A stretch of 64,000 nucleotides of DNA. Source: Phytophthora quininea (taxonomy: Eukaryota; Oomycota; Peronosporomycetes; Peronosporales; Peronosporaceae). The notes beneath the pieces are model-generated. The model was given only the letters and a program-made list of their open reading frames with translations. It was not told the DNA's origin and ran no database searches. The position numbers were made by a program, and so were the translations under genes. Location of the stretch: the NCBI GenBank assembly GCA_011947345.1, contig JAAVTG010000554.1:1798001-1862000 (forward strand), written 5' to 3'. Positions 45,919 through 55,989 of the stretch are shown here, piece by piece. How positions within the stretch are numbered: the first letter of the stretch is position 1; every line of letters begins with the position of its first letter.

Positions 45919-47004
45919 TGTAGCTCTGGGATGTAGTCGAGGCGGCGGATTGGAAAGTGAGAGACCTCGAGCGTGGCAGTGGCCGTCTGGTAACGCGGGG
46001 CTGATTATCTAGGAGAGCTCAACCAGCCGCGTGCCTTGCTAGAAAACAGGCGCGTCCTGGTCTCCATTACAGTCGTGGGACCGTCAACAATGGCAACCTC
46101 CATGTGCTGTGCACGCACCAGACGGAGGCTTTGCTGGTGAGTCAAATGGTGGTAAAATAGGAGAGATCGGGTTCCTAAGACTGCACTCCGCTTCGTCGTA
46201 GACCTGTCCACCACAAAGCACTTCTTGGTTCGCATGATACAACGTCAATTCGACTCGAATTTCGAGCGAGTGCCATGCAGTTCGAAGGCCTTGGCCAACT
46301 TGGCGTGACTTGTCCATGCGCGAGGATTACTGGTTTTGTTGAGCTTCTCGCTAACGGAGTCCGTTCGTAATCTAAGCGATTGGGTCACAGCGGTGCAGAA
46401 TTCGTCAATCAACACATGGAGCTTACCGCCTTGGATGGCACACCTTCGCAGCCGTCCTCTACTGCGAAGATAGTTTGGAAGATAACCAACACGAGCAGCT
46501 TGGCTCAAAGGCGCTTTCCCCGTCATAGAGACGAAGGCAACCACCTTTTTGTTTGACTCGCCCTTGAAGATGTTCCACTAGATTTACAACTCGCGGCGTT
46601 GCGGTGCGGTGTTGCGGGCGAGTAGAGACTTGATTGGATTCCGTTCGGTGATGAGATGCCATCACTGCAGTGAAGCGGCTCCCCCAACGCTAGTAGATGT
46701 CGTCGGTTTGGCCCGCCTTGGTTCCCCCGCATTCGGAGCGACCTCTTTCAAGCACATACCATTTTAATCAGGAGCAGCGGTGCTGATAGTCCACGTTTTA
46801 ATTGGCCTTGATTACAACAATTCTTTCGTGTTGGAAGCGAAACTTCTAGGGCCAACCGCGCTCCGAAACCACGCATCAAAGCTGTCCCTGAACGTTAAAG
46901 CTGATGCTAGAACCATCACCAAGATGAGTCCCTGCTATTGGATCTTCAGGAAGTTTTACACAGAAAGCACACACAACTTGAATTCATTCACCACCACAAC
47001 ACTT
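45919..47004. other. Intergenic between SUT copies 3 and 4
   Basis: About 1.1 kb. Minus-strand frames at 46245-46580 (SMTGKAPLSQAARVGYLPNY, KLNKTSNPRAWTSHAKLAKA) have an even amino-acid composition and could be part of a small gene, but there is no signal peptide, no start in frame and no known motif. No repeat was recognised. Confidence 0.35.
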
Positions 47005-48432
47005 TTACAAGCTGTACATCTTCATCTTGAAGAACACGACGACCGTCAGGAAGCCCAGGAAGCTGGCGATGCCACCGACGAACACCGGCAGCTTGTAGCC
47101 GAGCGACGTCTGGACGAGGCCCGTGCCGATTGCAAAGTTAAGCAGTTGGCCGAAGCAGTTGGCCGAGTTCAAGGCCCCAACGTAGACTCCGATCTCCTCG
47201 TCCTCTCCGAATACGTGGATGATTGCAGGCACTACCAGAGCAAACCACGCAGCGTGACTGGTACCGGTCATGGCGACGACAAACACGTTGAAGCCGGGGC
47301 TGCTGACCCACGCCATTACCGCGTACAGCACCTGGGGGACCGTCGAGATGGAGAGCACCCACTTGACGCCAACTTTGTGCACCATCAACGGCAGCAGCCA
47401 CGACCACACGTAGCCCAAAATGTTGTACAGGAGATCCGCTCGTCCACCGGCGATACTGACGCCGTGGTTGTAAGCGTCTTGCTCCGCAGTGCAGGGATTG
47501 CAGCTGTCAGCGTTCTCGGACTCGCCACCGTACACCTCAAGACCAAAGAACTGTCCTTTGTTGCCGTTGTACGCAGTGTAGCCGTACTGCACGAAGAAGA
47601 AGGCCACCCAGTAGACTGCAAGCACCAGCGGCAGTGCGCGAATGCCGTGATAGACAGAGGCGAAGGCGTGCTGGACACGCTTGCAGGATGATACGGCGTC
47701 CACCTTACTCGGGTCCAATGGAGTCTCCTTGGCGAACACCACACAGACACTCACACAAATGAACATGACCACCGACAGCATCCCCATGAACCAGTGCAGA
47801 CTCTTGTGCGCAGCTCCGAAGAACTCAATGTAGCCGGCAATCAAGATGGCTCCGAGGGTGGCCCACGCCATTCCGAGCGCTGCCCCGGTGGTTTGACGGT
47901 CGCCGGCAAAATCCGCCACCAACAGCATCGCTGGAGTCTGCACCACGTTCACGGTGATGTCCATCCACAGGTAGAAGAAGACCGTGAGAATGGACGTCCA
48001 CGTGCGGTCGGTCTTTTCTCCTTCCGTGCCATCGCCGTGGTCGCCCAGAGCTTCGCCCATTTCACGCGTGTAGCCCATGGCGATCCAGCAGATGATGCTG
48101 AGAACCCCAGCGGTGATCAGGAACGGTCGACGACGACCCATTTTCATGGTGCTGCGGTCGCTGAAGACGCCGACACTTGGAGCTACCAACACACCGACAA
48201 TGGGGCCGATGAACTGCGTGATCTGCACGGCAAAGTTGGGCAGCATCGTTGACAGGTAGGGGCCGAGAGCTGCCCACTGCGCGGCCCACGCCATTTGAAT
48301 CGCCATCCGAGGCATGGAGATTGCAAGGAGAAGCCATATCGACGGGTGCGGCAAAGGCTCCTTGGTATCACCCTGCACACTTCCAGGCTTGGGAGACGCG
48401 TGCAGATCGTAGCCTTGTTCAAAGTCCTTCAT
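47005..48432 (-). CDS. Sucrose/SLC45-type MFS transporter, copy 4 (intact)
   Basis: Intact 475-residue protein. The ATG at 48430-48432 (MKDFEQGYDLHASPKPGSVQ) matches the start of copy 3; the frame is open further upstream but that part is not shared. Landmarks: MPRMAIQMAWAAQWAALGPY, IGPIVGVLVAPSVGVFSDRS, MGRRRPFLI, FFYLWMDITVNVVQTPAMLL, QYGYTAYNGNKGQFFG and ALNSANCFGQLLNFAIG. The RxGRRRPF loop is the hallmark of the SUT/SLC45 group. It is the reference copy of the cluster. Probably imports sugars in symport with protons; substrate unproven. Confidence 0.87.
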   Translation of the reverse strand: MKDFEQGYDLHASPKPGSVQGDTKEPLPHPSIWLLLAISMPRMAIQMAWAAQWAALGPYLSTMLPNFAVQITQFIGPIVGVLVAPSVGVFSDRSTMKMGRRRPFLITAGVLSIICWIAMGYTREMGEALGDHGDGTEGEKTDRTWTSILTVFFYLWMDITVNVVQTPAMLLVADFAGDRQTTGAALGMAWATLGAILIAGYIEFFGAAHKSLHWFMGMLSVVMFICVSVCVVFAKETPLDPSKVDAVSSCKRVQHAFASVYHGIRALPLVLAVYWVAFFFVQYGYTAYNGNKGQFFGLEVYGGESENADSCNPCTAEQDAYNHGVSIAGGRADLLYNILGYVWSWLLPLMVHKVGVKWVLSISTVPQVLYAVMAWVSSPGFNVFVVAMTGTSHAAWFALVVPAIIHVFGEDEEIGVYVGALNSANCFGQLLNFAIGTGLVQTSLGYKLPVFVGGIASFLGFLTVVVFFKMKMYSL

Positions 48433-48741
48433 CTCGACGGTCTTGAGCCGACCAAAAGAAATTGAAGACTGGATTTGTTTGACAACGCTGCCAGGAGAGC
48501 CTCGTTCCTTGTGGGTAGAGGTGCATTTGAAAGCGTTGAAGCTTAGGAACGGTACCGCCCTCCCTCTTAACAAAATTCATGATGCGTGGTTTCCTTTGCG
48601 CCAAACGAAGGCAGCATCGTTGAGTTGGGGGCTTTCTGCAACGCCAGTACCAGTCTCCATCGTGACCAACGTTGTAGTCGATTGAGTAGATCGCAGTCGA
48701 AGAGTCGGGTGAGCGAAATCCAAAGACGACTCGCCTCGACC
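48433..48741. other. Intergenic, divergent promoter region
   Basis: About 309 bp between the start codons of SUT copy 4 (minus) and the ankyrin gene (plus). Nothing beyond promoter sequence is expected or seen. Confidence 0.5.
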
Positions 48742-49674
48742 ATGGCGTTCCGGTGCGGTTGTAGCCCCACGGACGAAATGAGGCGGTTGGAACGACTACG
48801 CGAACAAGACCCCAAGTCTGCAGCCAATTTGGTGGCCAACGGGAAGCTCCTCGTGGAATTCGCCCGCGACGGGAACCTCCGGGCGTTGCAATGTGCAGCT
48901 GAGCACCTCAACGAGGTATCGTTGATGTGGAATTCAGAGCCTGCTCTGCAAACTACTCATGATTGTTGTACCGCTCCAACTAGGGCCACGTGCTGATCTT
49001 CCACGTCGTCAGAATGTTTCGAGAAGCCTGCACTTCCAAGCGCCTTGATGTGCTTCGCTTCATGCTGCTCAATGGCTTCGACCTGCAGCAAAGTTGCATG
49101 AGGGACGTCCTTCACAGCGCAGTGGAAGCTGTCGACGATCCACAAGACGCCGACAATGTGCAACCTCTGATTCGGCTCCTGCTGGACGCTGGCGTCGATG
49201 TCAACTGGCAGCGCAAATCGGATCTCTACACAGCGCTGCATGTGGCGTGCTGCAAGAACTTGTACGCTATTGCCTACTTGCTGGTGTTGTACGGAGCTGA
49301 CGTCAATGCTATCGCCGCTGTGAGTGATGAGAAAGTGGAATTGCTGGTTTGATAACTAACTTTTGTTGCTACAGGACGACTCGATGCCACTCGCTTGCGC
49401 CAAAAACATTGGCGAGAAGAATCGGCTTTCAGAAGCGGATCGACAGCAGAACGAGTTACTGACCTCGTTTCTGGTTGAGAACGGAGCGCGAGAAACGTGG
49501 AGGAAGCAACCTCGTCGATCCGCAGCTAAGAATGGTGGAGATCAAGCCACTCAGCCCAAGCGTCCAATTCTCAGTTTCTCCAGCAGTTTTGGCATCCATT
49601 GCAGCGTGGACGATAACAACGATAACAACCAAGGACGAATGTTCGACACATCCGATCCATCAGAAATGAGTTAG
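48742..49674 (+). CDS. Ankyrin-repeat protein
   Basis: Exons 48742-48915, 48984-49319 and 49375-49674 are each a whole number of codons (58, 112 and 100), giving 269 residues. The N-terminus has CGCS and a helical segment; ankyrin-like repeats are visible in EACTSKRLDVLRFMLLNGFD, LIRLLLDAGVDVNWQ with TALHVACCKNLYAIAYLLVL, and YGADVNAIA followed by DDSMPLACAKN. The C-terminal 60 residues are polar and low in complexity (SVDDNNDNNQG). It is intact. Role: protein-protein interaction; partner unknown. Confidence 0.82.
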
Positions 49675-49838
49675 CTCGGAGATCCGTCCCGAAAGTCAAA
49701 CGTGTTCATCACCAGCAGTATGAGGACAAAAATATTCCGTAGCATGAAAGCATTTCAGCCTGATGGCTTATAGATAGCAGTGCATTCCTGTATTGCCGAA
49801 ACCTTCTCTATCAGAGCGTTTACGAACTTGCACGAGCC

Positions 49839-51886
49839 ATGTCGTGCAGCCTCGTCGAGGCCAAGTTCCAGGTCCTGGACCAGGCGATCAAAATGTTGTC
49901 CAAGTCGAAGAGTTTACGGTCCTCCACAGTGTCTTCGTCCGAACACCTGCGTGAACTCGTAGATAATCACAAACCGACGTCGCTTTTGCCGGTTCTAAAC
50001 CCTGTAAAAGGCGTCGTGATGACCCGTTCCAACCACACTCGCTGTGCTGACAAAGGAGATCGGTCACGCCCCAACACTTGCAGGGAAGAAGAGCGAACGT
50101 TGAAGCGAGAGGCTTCGTATCGATTCAATACTGGGAGAGAACCGCAGGATAAGTGGATTGATCCGAAGCAACAGCGAGCTGAGCAACTCCTACAGGACAC
50201 TTGGCATGTAAGAAACGATGCCAATGATGACATCTTCGCCACTTTCTAACATGAGTTGTTGTCCTGCCAGGAGATTGAATCTGCTGCGAATTGGGGAGAC
50301 GTGACGGAGTCTTCGAAGCATGAAAAACAACTGAAGGTGGAGATAACTACTTGTTTTTGTTGTTGTTGAGGGTCTGTTCAAATTTATTGGAATGACTTTA
50401 GTCTAAACTACTGGACGAATGCGCACAAGACGATCGAGTTGAGCAAGAGAATGCTCAGTACGAACCATGTGAGAGCAATCAAGCCAACGAAGAGACAGGT
50501 AAGACGCGTTTTTACTGTTTCCATGGTTGTAAACTATATTGCTAACACTGGCTTTGCAGGTTCTTTCAATGCTACAGTGCATAATGCACTACCTCCGCCA
50601 AAGCGACCATTAACGTCGTCAGGCCTGCGACCAAAGAAAACCAGAGCGTCCTCAAGCGCTAGATGCCGATCTGCATCTAATAGCGACAACAATTCTGGCC
50701 ATCAACCGAAGAATTGGTTCGTCCCGTCAAGCCCACCCAAACGGAAACATTGCCGATCCATAGCAAAAACCATGAAACAAAAGCAAGTGAAGCTGCGACA
50801 TCAACATCGCAGACACCGAGCCCCAGAAACTGATGAAATAGTGACGTCGAACCTCCAAGTCACGCCTAACATCCCAATCCCGAAGTCGGACGATCTCTCG
50901 TTCTACATGCTCGAATTGCGGCTGGTGCACCCTGATCCTCTGACGGAGTGGCGATTCCAGGCTTCATTCACTGATACGTCTGTGAGTCCTTCCAAGACAG
51001 TTATTGTGGACAATCTCACGGTAAGCTGCGACTCGGATCATCTGTAGCTTTCTGACTAACTTGTTTTGCGACGTAGGTCGATCGAGAGAATTGTTTGCTC
51101 TTCGAAGCTTCTCAGCCTGGACAACCCACGACTTTTTCGCGGTTTTTCAATCCGTTCTTGTATTTCCCAGGCCTCAACCGACCGAGCGATGTGCGTGTAG
51201 CATTTGGTTTGGCTTATCATACTTTGATTTTGATTTATTGTTTTTCCCTCTCGTGTGTTAGCTGTACGGACACGTCCTGCGAATACTCGTAACGTCGACC
51301 ACACCAGTCACTAAAATCGTGATCAACACGACGGTGCAGTTCACTCGCTTCCCAGACGAAAGCGTCGTACAACCACCAGAACTGCCTCGAAAGCGTTCGG
51401 AGGACCTCGCAGTCCAGGAAGAAAGTCTCCTGCGGGTTTTGACTCGACGCAACAGCTCTTCTACGCTTAAGAAGACCAAGACAAAGTCAAAGCAAAAGAC
51501 AAAAGTGAGGTTGACAAAAACACTCAACAACAGCAACAACGCTACGGACAGCACCAGCAGTCTGGCGATGGACCAGTGCAGTCCCTGGACGGCCAACGAG
51601 CAGAACGACGACGACAGCGACGATCTCAGCTGTAAACTGGAGCAATCGCTCACGCTGCAACTGGAAGAAAACCAATCGCCTCAAATGCAACCAACTAGCG
51701 ACCATCTCGATCGATCTTCTCAACTGCCCATGGCCACCATCGACAAAAAGAAGATGCTGCTCCATCGCCTTCGAGCAAATATCCGAGTAAGTTGTTGGCG
51801 ATTGCCGTGCGCGTGGATAACATACTAATTACTGGTTCCACAAACGTTAGAAGGAAATGCGCGAGGAAGAAGAGAAACAGCAATGA
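49839..51886 (+). CDS. Seven-exon protein of unknown function with a beta-rich central domain
   Basis: Not recognised. Exons: 49839-50207, 50271-50336, 50402-50498, 50560-51020, 51077-51190, 51262-51786 and 51851-51886. All splice sites are GT-AG, all phases agree, and the coding length is exactly 556 codons, with no frame break. The N-terminal 230 residues are polar and basic (VHNALPPPKRPLTSSG, FVPSSPPKRKHCRS, lik an NLS). A folded domain of about 110 residues follows (LSFYMLELRLVHPDPLTEWR, SRFFNPFLYFPGLNRPSD, VTKIVINTTVQFTRFPDES), with alternating hydrophobic strands as in C2- or immunoglobulin-like sandwiches. The tail is basic then acidic and ends KEMREEEEKQQ. A nuclear location is plausible from the basic patches. 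Confidence 0.75.
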
Positions 51887-52018
51887 CAGTTGCAGTCTGC
51901 AGCCATTCCGTACCGTATTTCAGGTACCATTTTTATTTTTCAAGAAACGCAATTTTTCCATAGGGAAAAGCTGGCTATCTCCTTCGTTAGTACTTCGCCC
52001 TGCTAGCCGACAGACACG

Positions 52019-52463
52019 ATGGAGGGCCAAGTGGTGGAGCTGACGGAGGCGGAGCAGGCGCAGCACCAGCTGCAGATGGAGCAGCAGCTCAAGTCGTTCT
52101 GGGCCAAGCAGCTCCTGGAGATGGAGCAACTCGAGGTCGGCAGCGAGCAAGGTACAGTGACAATACTCTAAATAACTTAAGAAAATATTAATTCTTAATG
52201 CCGGCGCAGACTTCAAGAACCACAACGACCTGCCGCTGGCGCGCATCAAGCGCATCATGAAGTCTGACGAGGATGTGCGCATGATCAGCGCCGAGGCGCC
52301 CGTGCTGTTCGCCAAGGCCTGCGAGATGTTCATCCTAGAGCTGACGCTGCGCTCGTGGGGCTACTCGGAGAAGAACAAGCGGCGGACGCTGCAGAAGGAG
52401 GACATCCAGACGGCCATCCGCAACACCGACATCTTCGACTTCCTCGTCGACGTCATCAACTAA
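52019..52463 (+). CDS. NF-YC: CCAAT-binding factor subunit C (NF-YC/HAP5)
   Basis: Histone-fold subunit that pairs with NF-YB and, with NF-YA, binds CCAAT boxes in the nucleus. Exons 52019-52151 and 52210-52463 (58-bp intron) give 128 residues. The fold is nearly invariant: [55 protein letters not shown] and [11 protein letters not shown]. The short N-terminal arm is glutamine-rich and ends [14 protein letters not shown], which is also conserved. The protein stops directly after the histone fold, without the long activation domain of animal NF-YC. Confidence 0.93.
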
Positions 52464-52586
52464 AGCAACCAACCAACTAGAAGGAGAGGGACGCTCTGGA
52501 CTGTAGTCAATGGGACTCTTTGCATCTGTTTGGCCGCCTTGCACCTTGAACTTGATCAGGTCACTCCTGCTTTACTGCTACTGTCG

Positions 52587-53696
52587 ATGCTGCTGCGTTT
52601 GTCGACCAAGCACCGCGTGGGCGTCATCGGCCTGGGCCAAATGGGCGGCCGCATGGCCGACAACCTCCGCAAGAACGGCCACCAGCTCGTGGTGTGCGAC
52701 CCCGTGGCCGCCAACGTCGAGCGCCAAGTGAGCAAGGGCGGCGCCGTGGCGGCTGCCACCGCGAGGGACGTGGCCGAGCAGTGCGACACTGTGATCACCA
52801 TGCTGCCGTCCACGGCCACGGTCGAGTGCGTCTACTTGGGCAAGGACGGCGTCCACGAGGCGCTGCGCAGCGAGCACCTGCTGCTGGACTCGAGCACGAT
52901 CGACCCCATCTTCACCAAGAAGCTCAGCACGGAGCTGCACGATCGCGGAGCCACGTTCGTGGACGCGCCGGTGTCTGGTGGCGTGGCGGGCGCGCAGAAC
53001 GGCACTCTGACGTTCATGGTGGGCGGCACGGAGCAAGAGTTCGAGAGGGTGAAGCCCCTGCTGTCGGCGATGGGGAGGAACTTGGTGCACTGTGGAGGCA
53101 GCTGTGCGTGTCGTTGAGAGGGGAGTTTGGGGAGACGTAGAGCTAACAGCGTTGTGGTTGTTGTGCGTTGCAGCTACGGGTCAAGTTGCCAAGCTCTGCA
53201 ACAATTTGGCGCTGGCCATTCAGTTGACGTCGGTGGCGGAGGCCACCAACTTGGGAGTGGCGTTGGGTATTGACCCCAAAGTGTTGGCCAGGTGCGTTGG
53301 CTAGACAGTTTGCTGTGGATGGGAGTTCTAACAATCTCAATTTCGCGTTTGCTAAGCGTGATGAACTCGTCGACTTCGAGATGCTGGTCATCTACTGCGT
53401 ACGTTGTTCGGAAGGCTTTCAATAATGTAGCGATGACTAACGCTCTATACAGCAACCACCCTTACCCAGGAGTGATGCCGGAAGTTCCTGCCTCGAAGGG
53501 ATATGAAGGTGGCTTCGCGGTGCAGCTCATGCGGAAGGATTTGGGGCTTGCAGTCGGTTGTGCCATGGACGCGGAGGTGTCGATACCTCTGACGAACTCG
53601 GCGCTGCAGCTATTCAACATGATGGTGACACAGGGCAACGGGCACAAGGATTTTGCCTACATCCTGCCGTTCTTGAAGGCCAAAAGAGAAAGCTAA
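52587..53696 (+). CDS. HIBADH: 3-hydroxyisobutyrate dehydrogenase, copy A
   Basis: Oxidises 3-hydroxyisobutyrate with NAD in valine breakdown, in mitochondria. Exons 52587-53103, 53174-53291, 53357-53398 and 53453-53696 give 306 residues. The Rossmann motif is VGVIGLGQMGGRMADNL (GxGxxG at residues 15-20); the substrate-binding motif DAPVSGGVAGAQNGTLTFMV and the catalytic lysine in TGQVAKLCNNLALA are present. The targeting peptide is unusually short (MLLRLSTKH). It has an intron at 53292-53356 that copy B lacks. The gene is intact and convergent with copy B, stops 172 bp apart. Confidence 0.88.
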
Positions 53697-53868
53697 GATT
53701 GGTTACTGGGAAGAATACTGGACAACTACGAACTTCAGCATTTCATGTTGTCACCACACTGACAGCCTTTCACTGGGTTCTCATTTGCTTCTCTTTTTAA
53801 AAAGCTGAGCTACATTTGTGTTGACAAATACTCACAGCAGATAACACTGCAGCGCACTCCGTTCTTCT

Positions 53869-54951
53869 TTACTTGCCGTTCTTCAGGTACGGCATGATGT
53901 AGCTGAAGTCCTTCTTGCCATATCCGCCCGCGACCATCATGTTGAAGAGCTGGTGGACCTGGCACGTGAGCGGCACCGACACTTCCGCCGACTTGGCGCA
54001 GTCCATAGCCAGCCCAAGATCCTTCCGGTGAAGTTGCACGGCAAACCCACCGTCGTAGTTGTTGGAAGACGGCACGTTCTCCATCAGACCCGGGTACGGG
54101 TGGTTGCTACCAAGCAAATCGTCAGTGAGTGCGTCCTTTCAAGTGTTAAACCACGTACACAAGCGTGGACCAGCACGAGGACGTTGACGTGTCCATGATG
54201 TTCTTAAGCACCTTGGGGTCGATTCCCAGCGTCGTCCCGAGGTTCATGGCCTCCGCCACCGACGCCATCTGAATGGCCAGCGCCAAGTTGTTGCAGAGCT
54301 TGGCAACTTGACCCGTAGCTGCAACGAACAACAACCGCAACGCTGTTAGCTCTACGTCTCCCCAAATCCCCTCTCAACGGCACGCACAGCTGCCTCCACA
54401 GTGCACCAAGTTCCTCCCCATCGCCGACAGCAGAGGCTTCACCCTCTCGAACTCTTGCTCCGTGCCGCCCACCATGAACGTCAGAGTGCCGTTCTGCGCG
54501 CCCGCCACGCCACCAGACACCGGCGCGTCCACGAACGTGGCTCCGCGATCGTGCAGCTCCGTGCTGAGCTTCTTGGTGAAGATGGGGTCGATCGTGCTCG
54601 AGTCCAGCAGCAGGTGCTCGCTGCGCAGCGCCTCGTGGACGCCGTCCTTGCCCAGGTAGACACACTCGACCGTGGCCGTGGACGGCAGCATGGTGATCAC
54701 AGTGTCGCACTGCTCGGCCACGTCCCTCGCGGTGGCAGCCGCCACGGCGCCGCCCTTGCTCACTTGGCGCTCGACGTTGGCGGCCACGGGGTCGCACACC
54801 ACGAGCTGGTGGCCGTTCTTGCGGAGGTTGTCGGCCATGCGGCCGCCCATTTGGCCCAGGCCGATGACGCCCACGCGGCTCTTGGTGGACGTGGAAAGCA
54901 GGCGAGCGGACTGCACGCGGGGAAGCAGCGGAGGATGGAGGAGCTGAACAT
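53869..54951 (-). CDS. HIBADH: 3-hydroxyisobutyrate dehydrogenase, copy B
   Basis: Exons 54951-54388, 54318-54159 and 54106-53869 give 320 residues. The leader (MFSSSILR then VQSARLLSTSTKS) is a classical mitochondrial presequence, better than in copy A; one C is missing near 54920 between its two parts. Motifs are as in copy A: GLGQMGGRM, DAPVSGGVAGAQNG, TGQVAKLCNNLALAIQMAS. Exon 1 is nearly identical in DNA to that of copy A, whereas the later exons are diverged (end YIMPYLKNGK against YILPFLKAKRES). It has two introns where A has three. Confidence 0.86.
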
Positions 54952-54962
54952 TGCGGACGGCG

Positions 54963-54982
54963 GCGAAAGCAGGAATGAGGCC
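54963..54982 (-). promoter_or_regulatory. Oomycete initiator-like element of HIBADH copy B
   Basis: On the minus strand GCCTCATTCCTGCTTTCGCC lies about 12-31 bp upstream of the ATG. Copy A has the related GGTCACTCCTGCTTTACTGC at 52557-52576, so the promoter core is shared between the paralogues. Confidence 0.55.
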
Positions 54983-55190
54983 TATGACGCAGGCGTCGAG
55001 CCAACTTCAAGTTGTAAGGAAAACGTGGAGGCCGAAAACTACGGTAATATAAGCGTTTTAGCCAATGAAAAGCCGTCGACGTCTGTAAACTACGAAAGGC
55101 AACGTGCATCCTATCGGTTTGATGAGCGTGGAGCTTGAAGATGAACGCCTGCGACGCAATGCAAATGGAGCTGTGGATCGTATTGTTTGC

Positions 55191-55962
55191 TTACTGCCCA
55201 AGCGCAGCGTCTCGCTCGGTCTGCTTGACCATATCCCCGTCGATCTTGGCGACTTTGGGGATCCGCTTGAGCACGTTCACTCTGGCGTCTTCCTTGCTCA
55301 GGTTTTCGTAAATGGGGTTGCCTACAAACAGCACGTCGCGGAGCTTGGGCAGACTCGCGAGCTTGTCCAGCTCGTCCCAGCTCTTGATGAGATTATTGGA
55401 CACGTAGAGCGTCGTGAGGTTGGTGAGGCCCGAGAGGCCGTCCAGCGTCGCGATCACGTTGTACGACAGCCAGAGCTCCTCGAGCGTGTCCGACACGTCG
55501 TCCAGCTTCTCGATCTTCTTGATTTGGTTACGTCCCAGCGACAGGATCCGCAGCTTCTTCATGCCCGACAGCGGGATCAGGCGGTCGATGGCGTTCGTTG
55601 AGAGCGAGAGCTGTCTGCAAGGCACATATATTGCTGTCAAAGTCGCGGTCTGGATTCCGAAAGCACTTCAGACACGTACTCGCAGTTCTTGAGCGTGTTG
55701 AGCGAGTTGTCGAGCTTGGCGATCGGAGGCATCTGGCAGTAGAGCTTGATGACGCCCGATTCCTCAGCTGATGCCTGGTTCTTGGCTTCCTGCAAGACGC
55801 CGTCGCCGACGTCAGCGAATAGCTCTTGAAAAAGTATTCTACTCCAGCAAGAGATCTTACCCATGCTTTGATGGCTTGTGCGCATGTAGTCTGCAATTGG
55901 AAGTGAGGGATCAGCGGGGTTAAACTCTGCTTACACGCAGAATCCAGGATTCGACAAACCAT
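55191..55962 (-). CDS. DNAL1: Outer-arm dynein light chain 1 (leucine-rich repeat)
   Basis: LRR light chain that binds the motor domain of an outer-arm dynein heavy chain in the flagellar axoneme. The LRR body is intact: LSLSTNAIDRLIPLSGMKKL, LRILSLGRNQIKKIEKLDDV, LEELWLSYNVIATLDGL, LYVSNNLIKSWDELDKLASL and the capping VLFVGNPIYENLS. A preceding exon gives GVIKLYCQMPPIAKLDNSLN then TLKNCE, and another AIKAW before an intron at about 55863-55793. The first codon is uncertain; the ATG at 55960-55962 needs an odd splice to stay in phase. The gene ends 27 bp... its 5' end is only 27 bp from the stop of TAF1B on the same strand, so the promoter must overlap that gene. Confidence 0.87.
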
Positions 55963-55989
55963 TGTCCTTGTGTCGCTCTGGAAATCGGC

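Noticed and set aside
46005..46732. Several short minus-strand frames between SUT copies 3 and 4
   Set aside because: One has a plausible composition but lacks a start, signal peptide, splice logic or known domain; reported only as part of the intergenic entry.
46780..47691. Open frame of 303 codons on the plus strand
   Set aside because: Most of it is antisense to SUT copy 4; the part outside has no recognisable motif.
54204..55138. Long frames on both strands over HIBADH copy B
   Set aside because: GC-rich exon 1 leaves all frames open; the arginine- or histidine-rich translations have no motif, whereas one frame matches the dehydrogenase.
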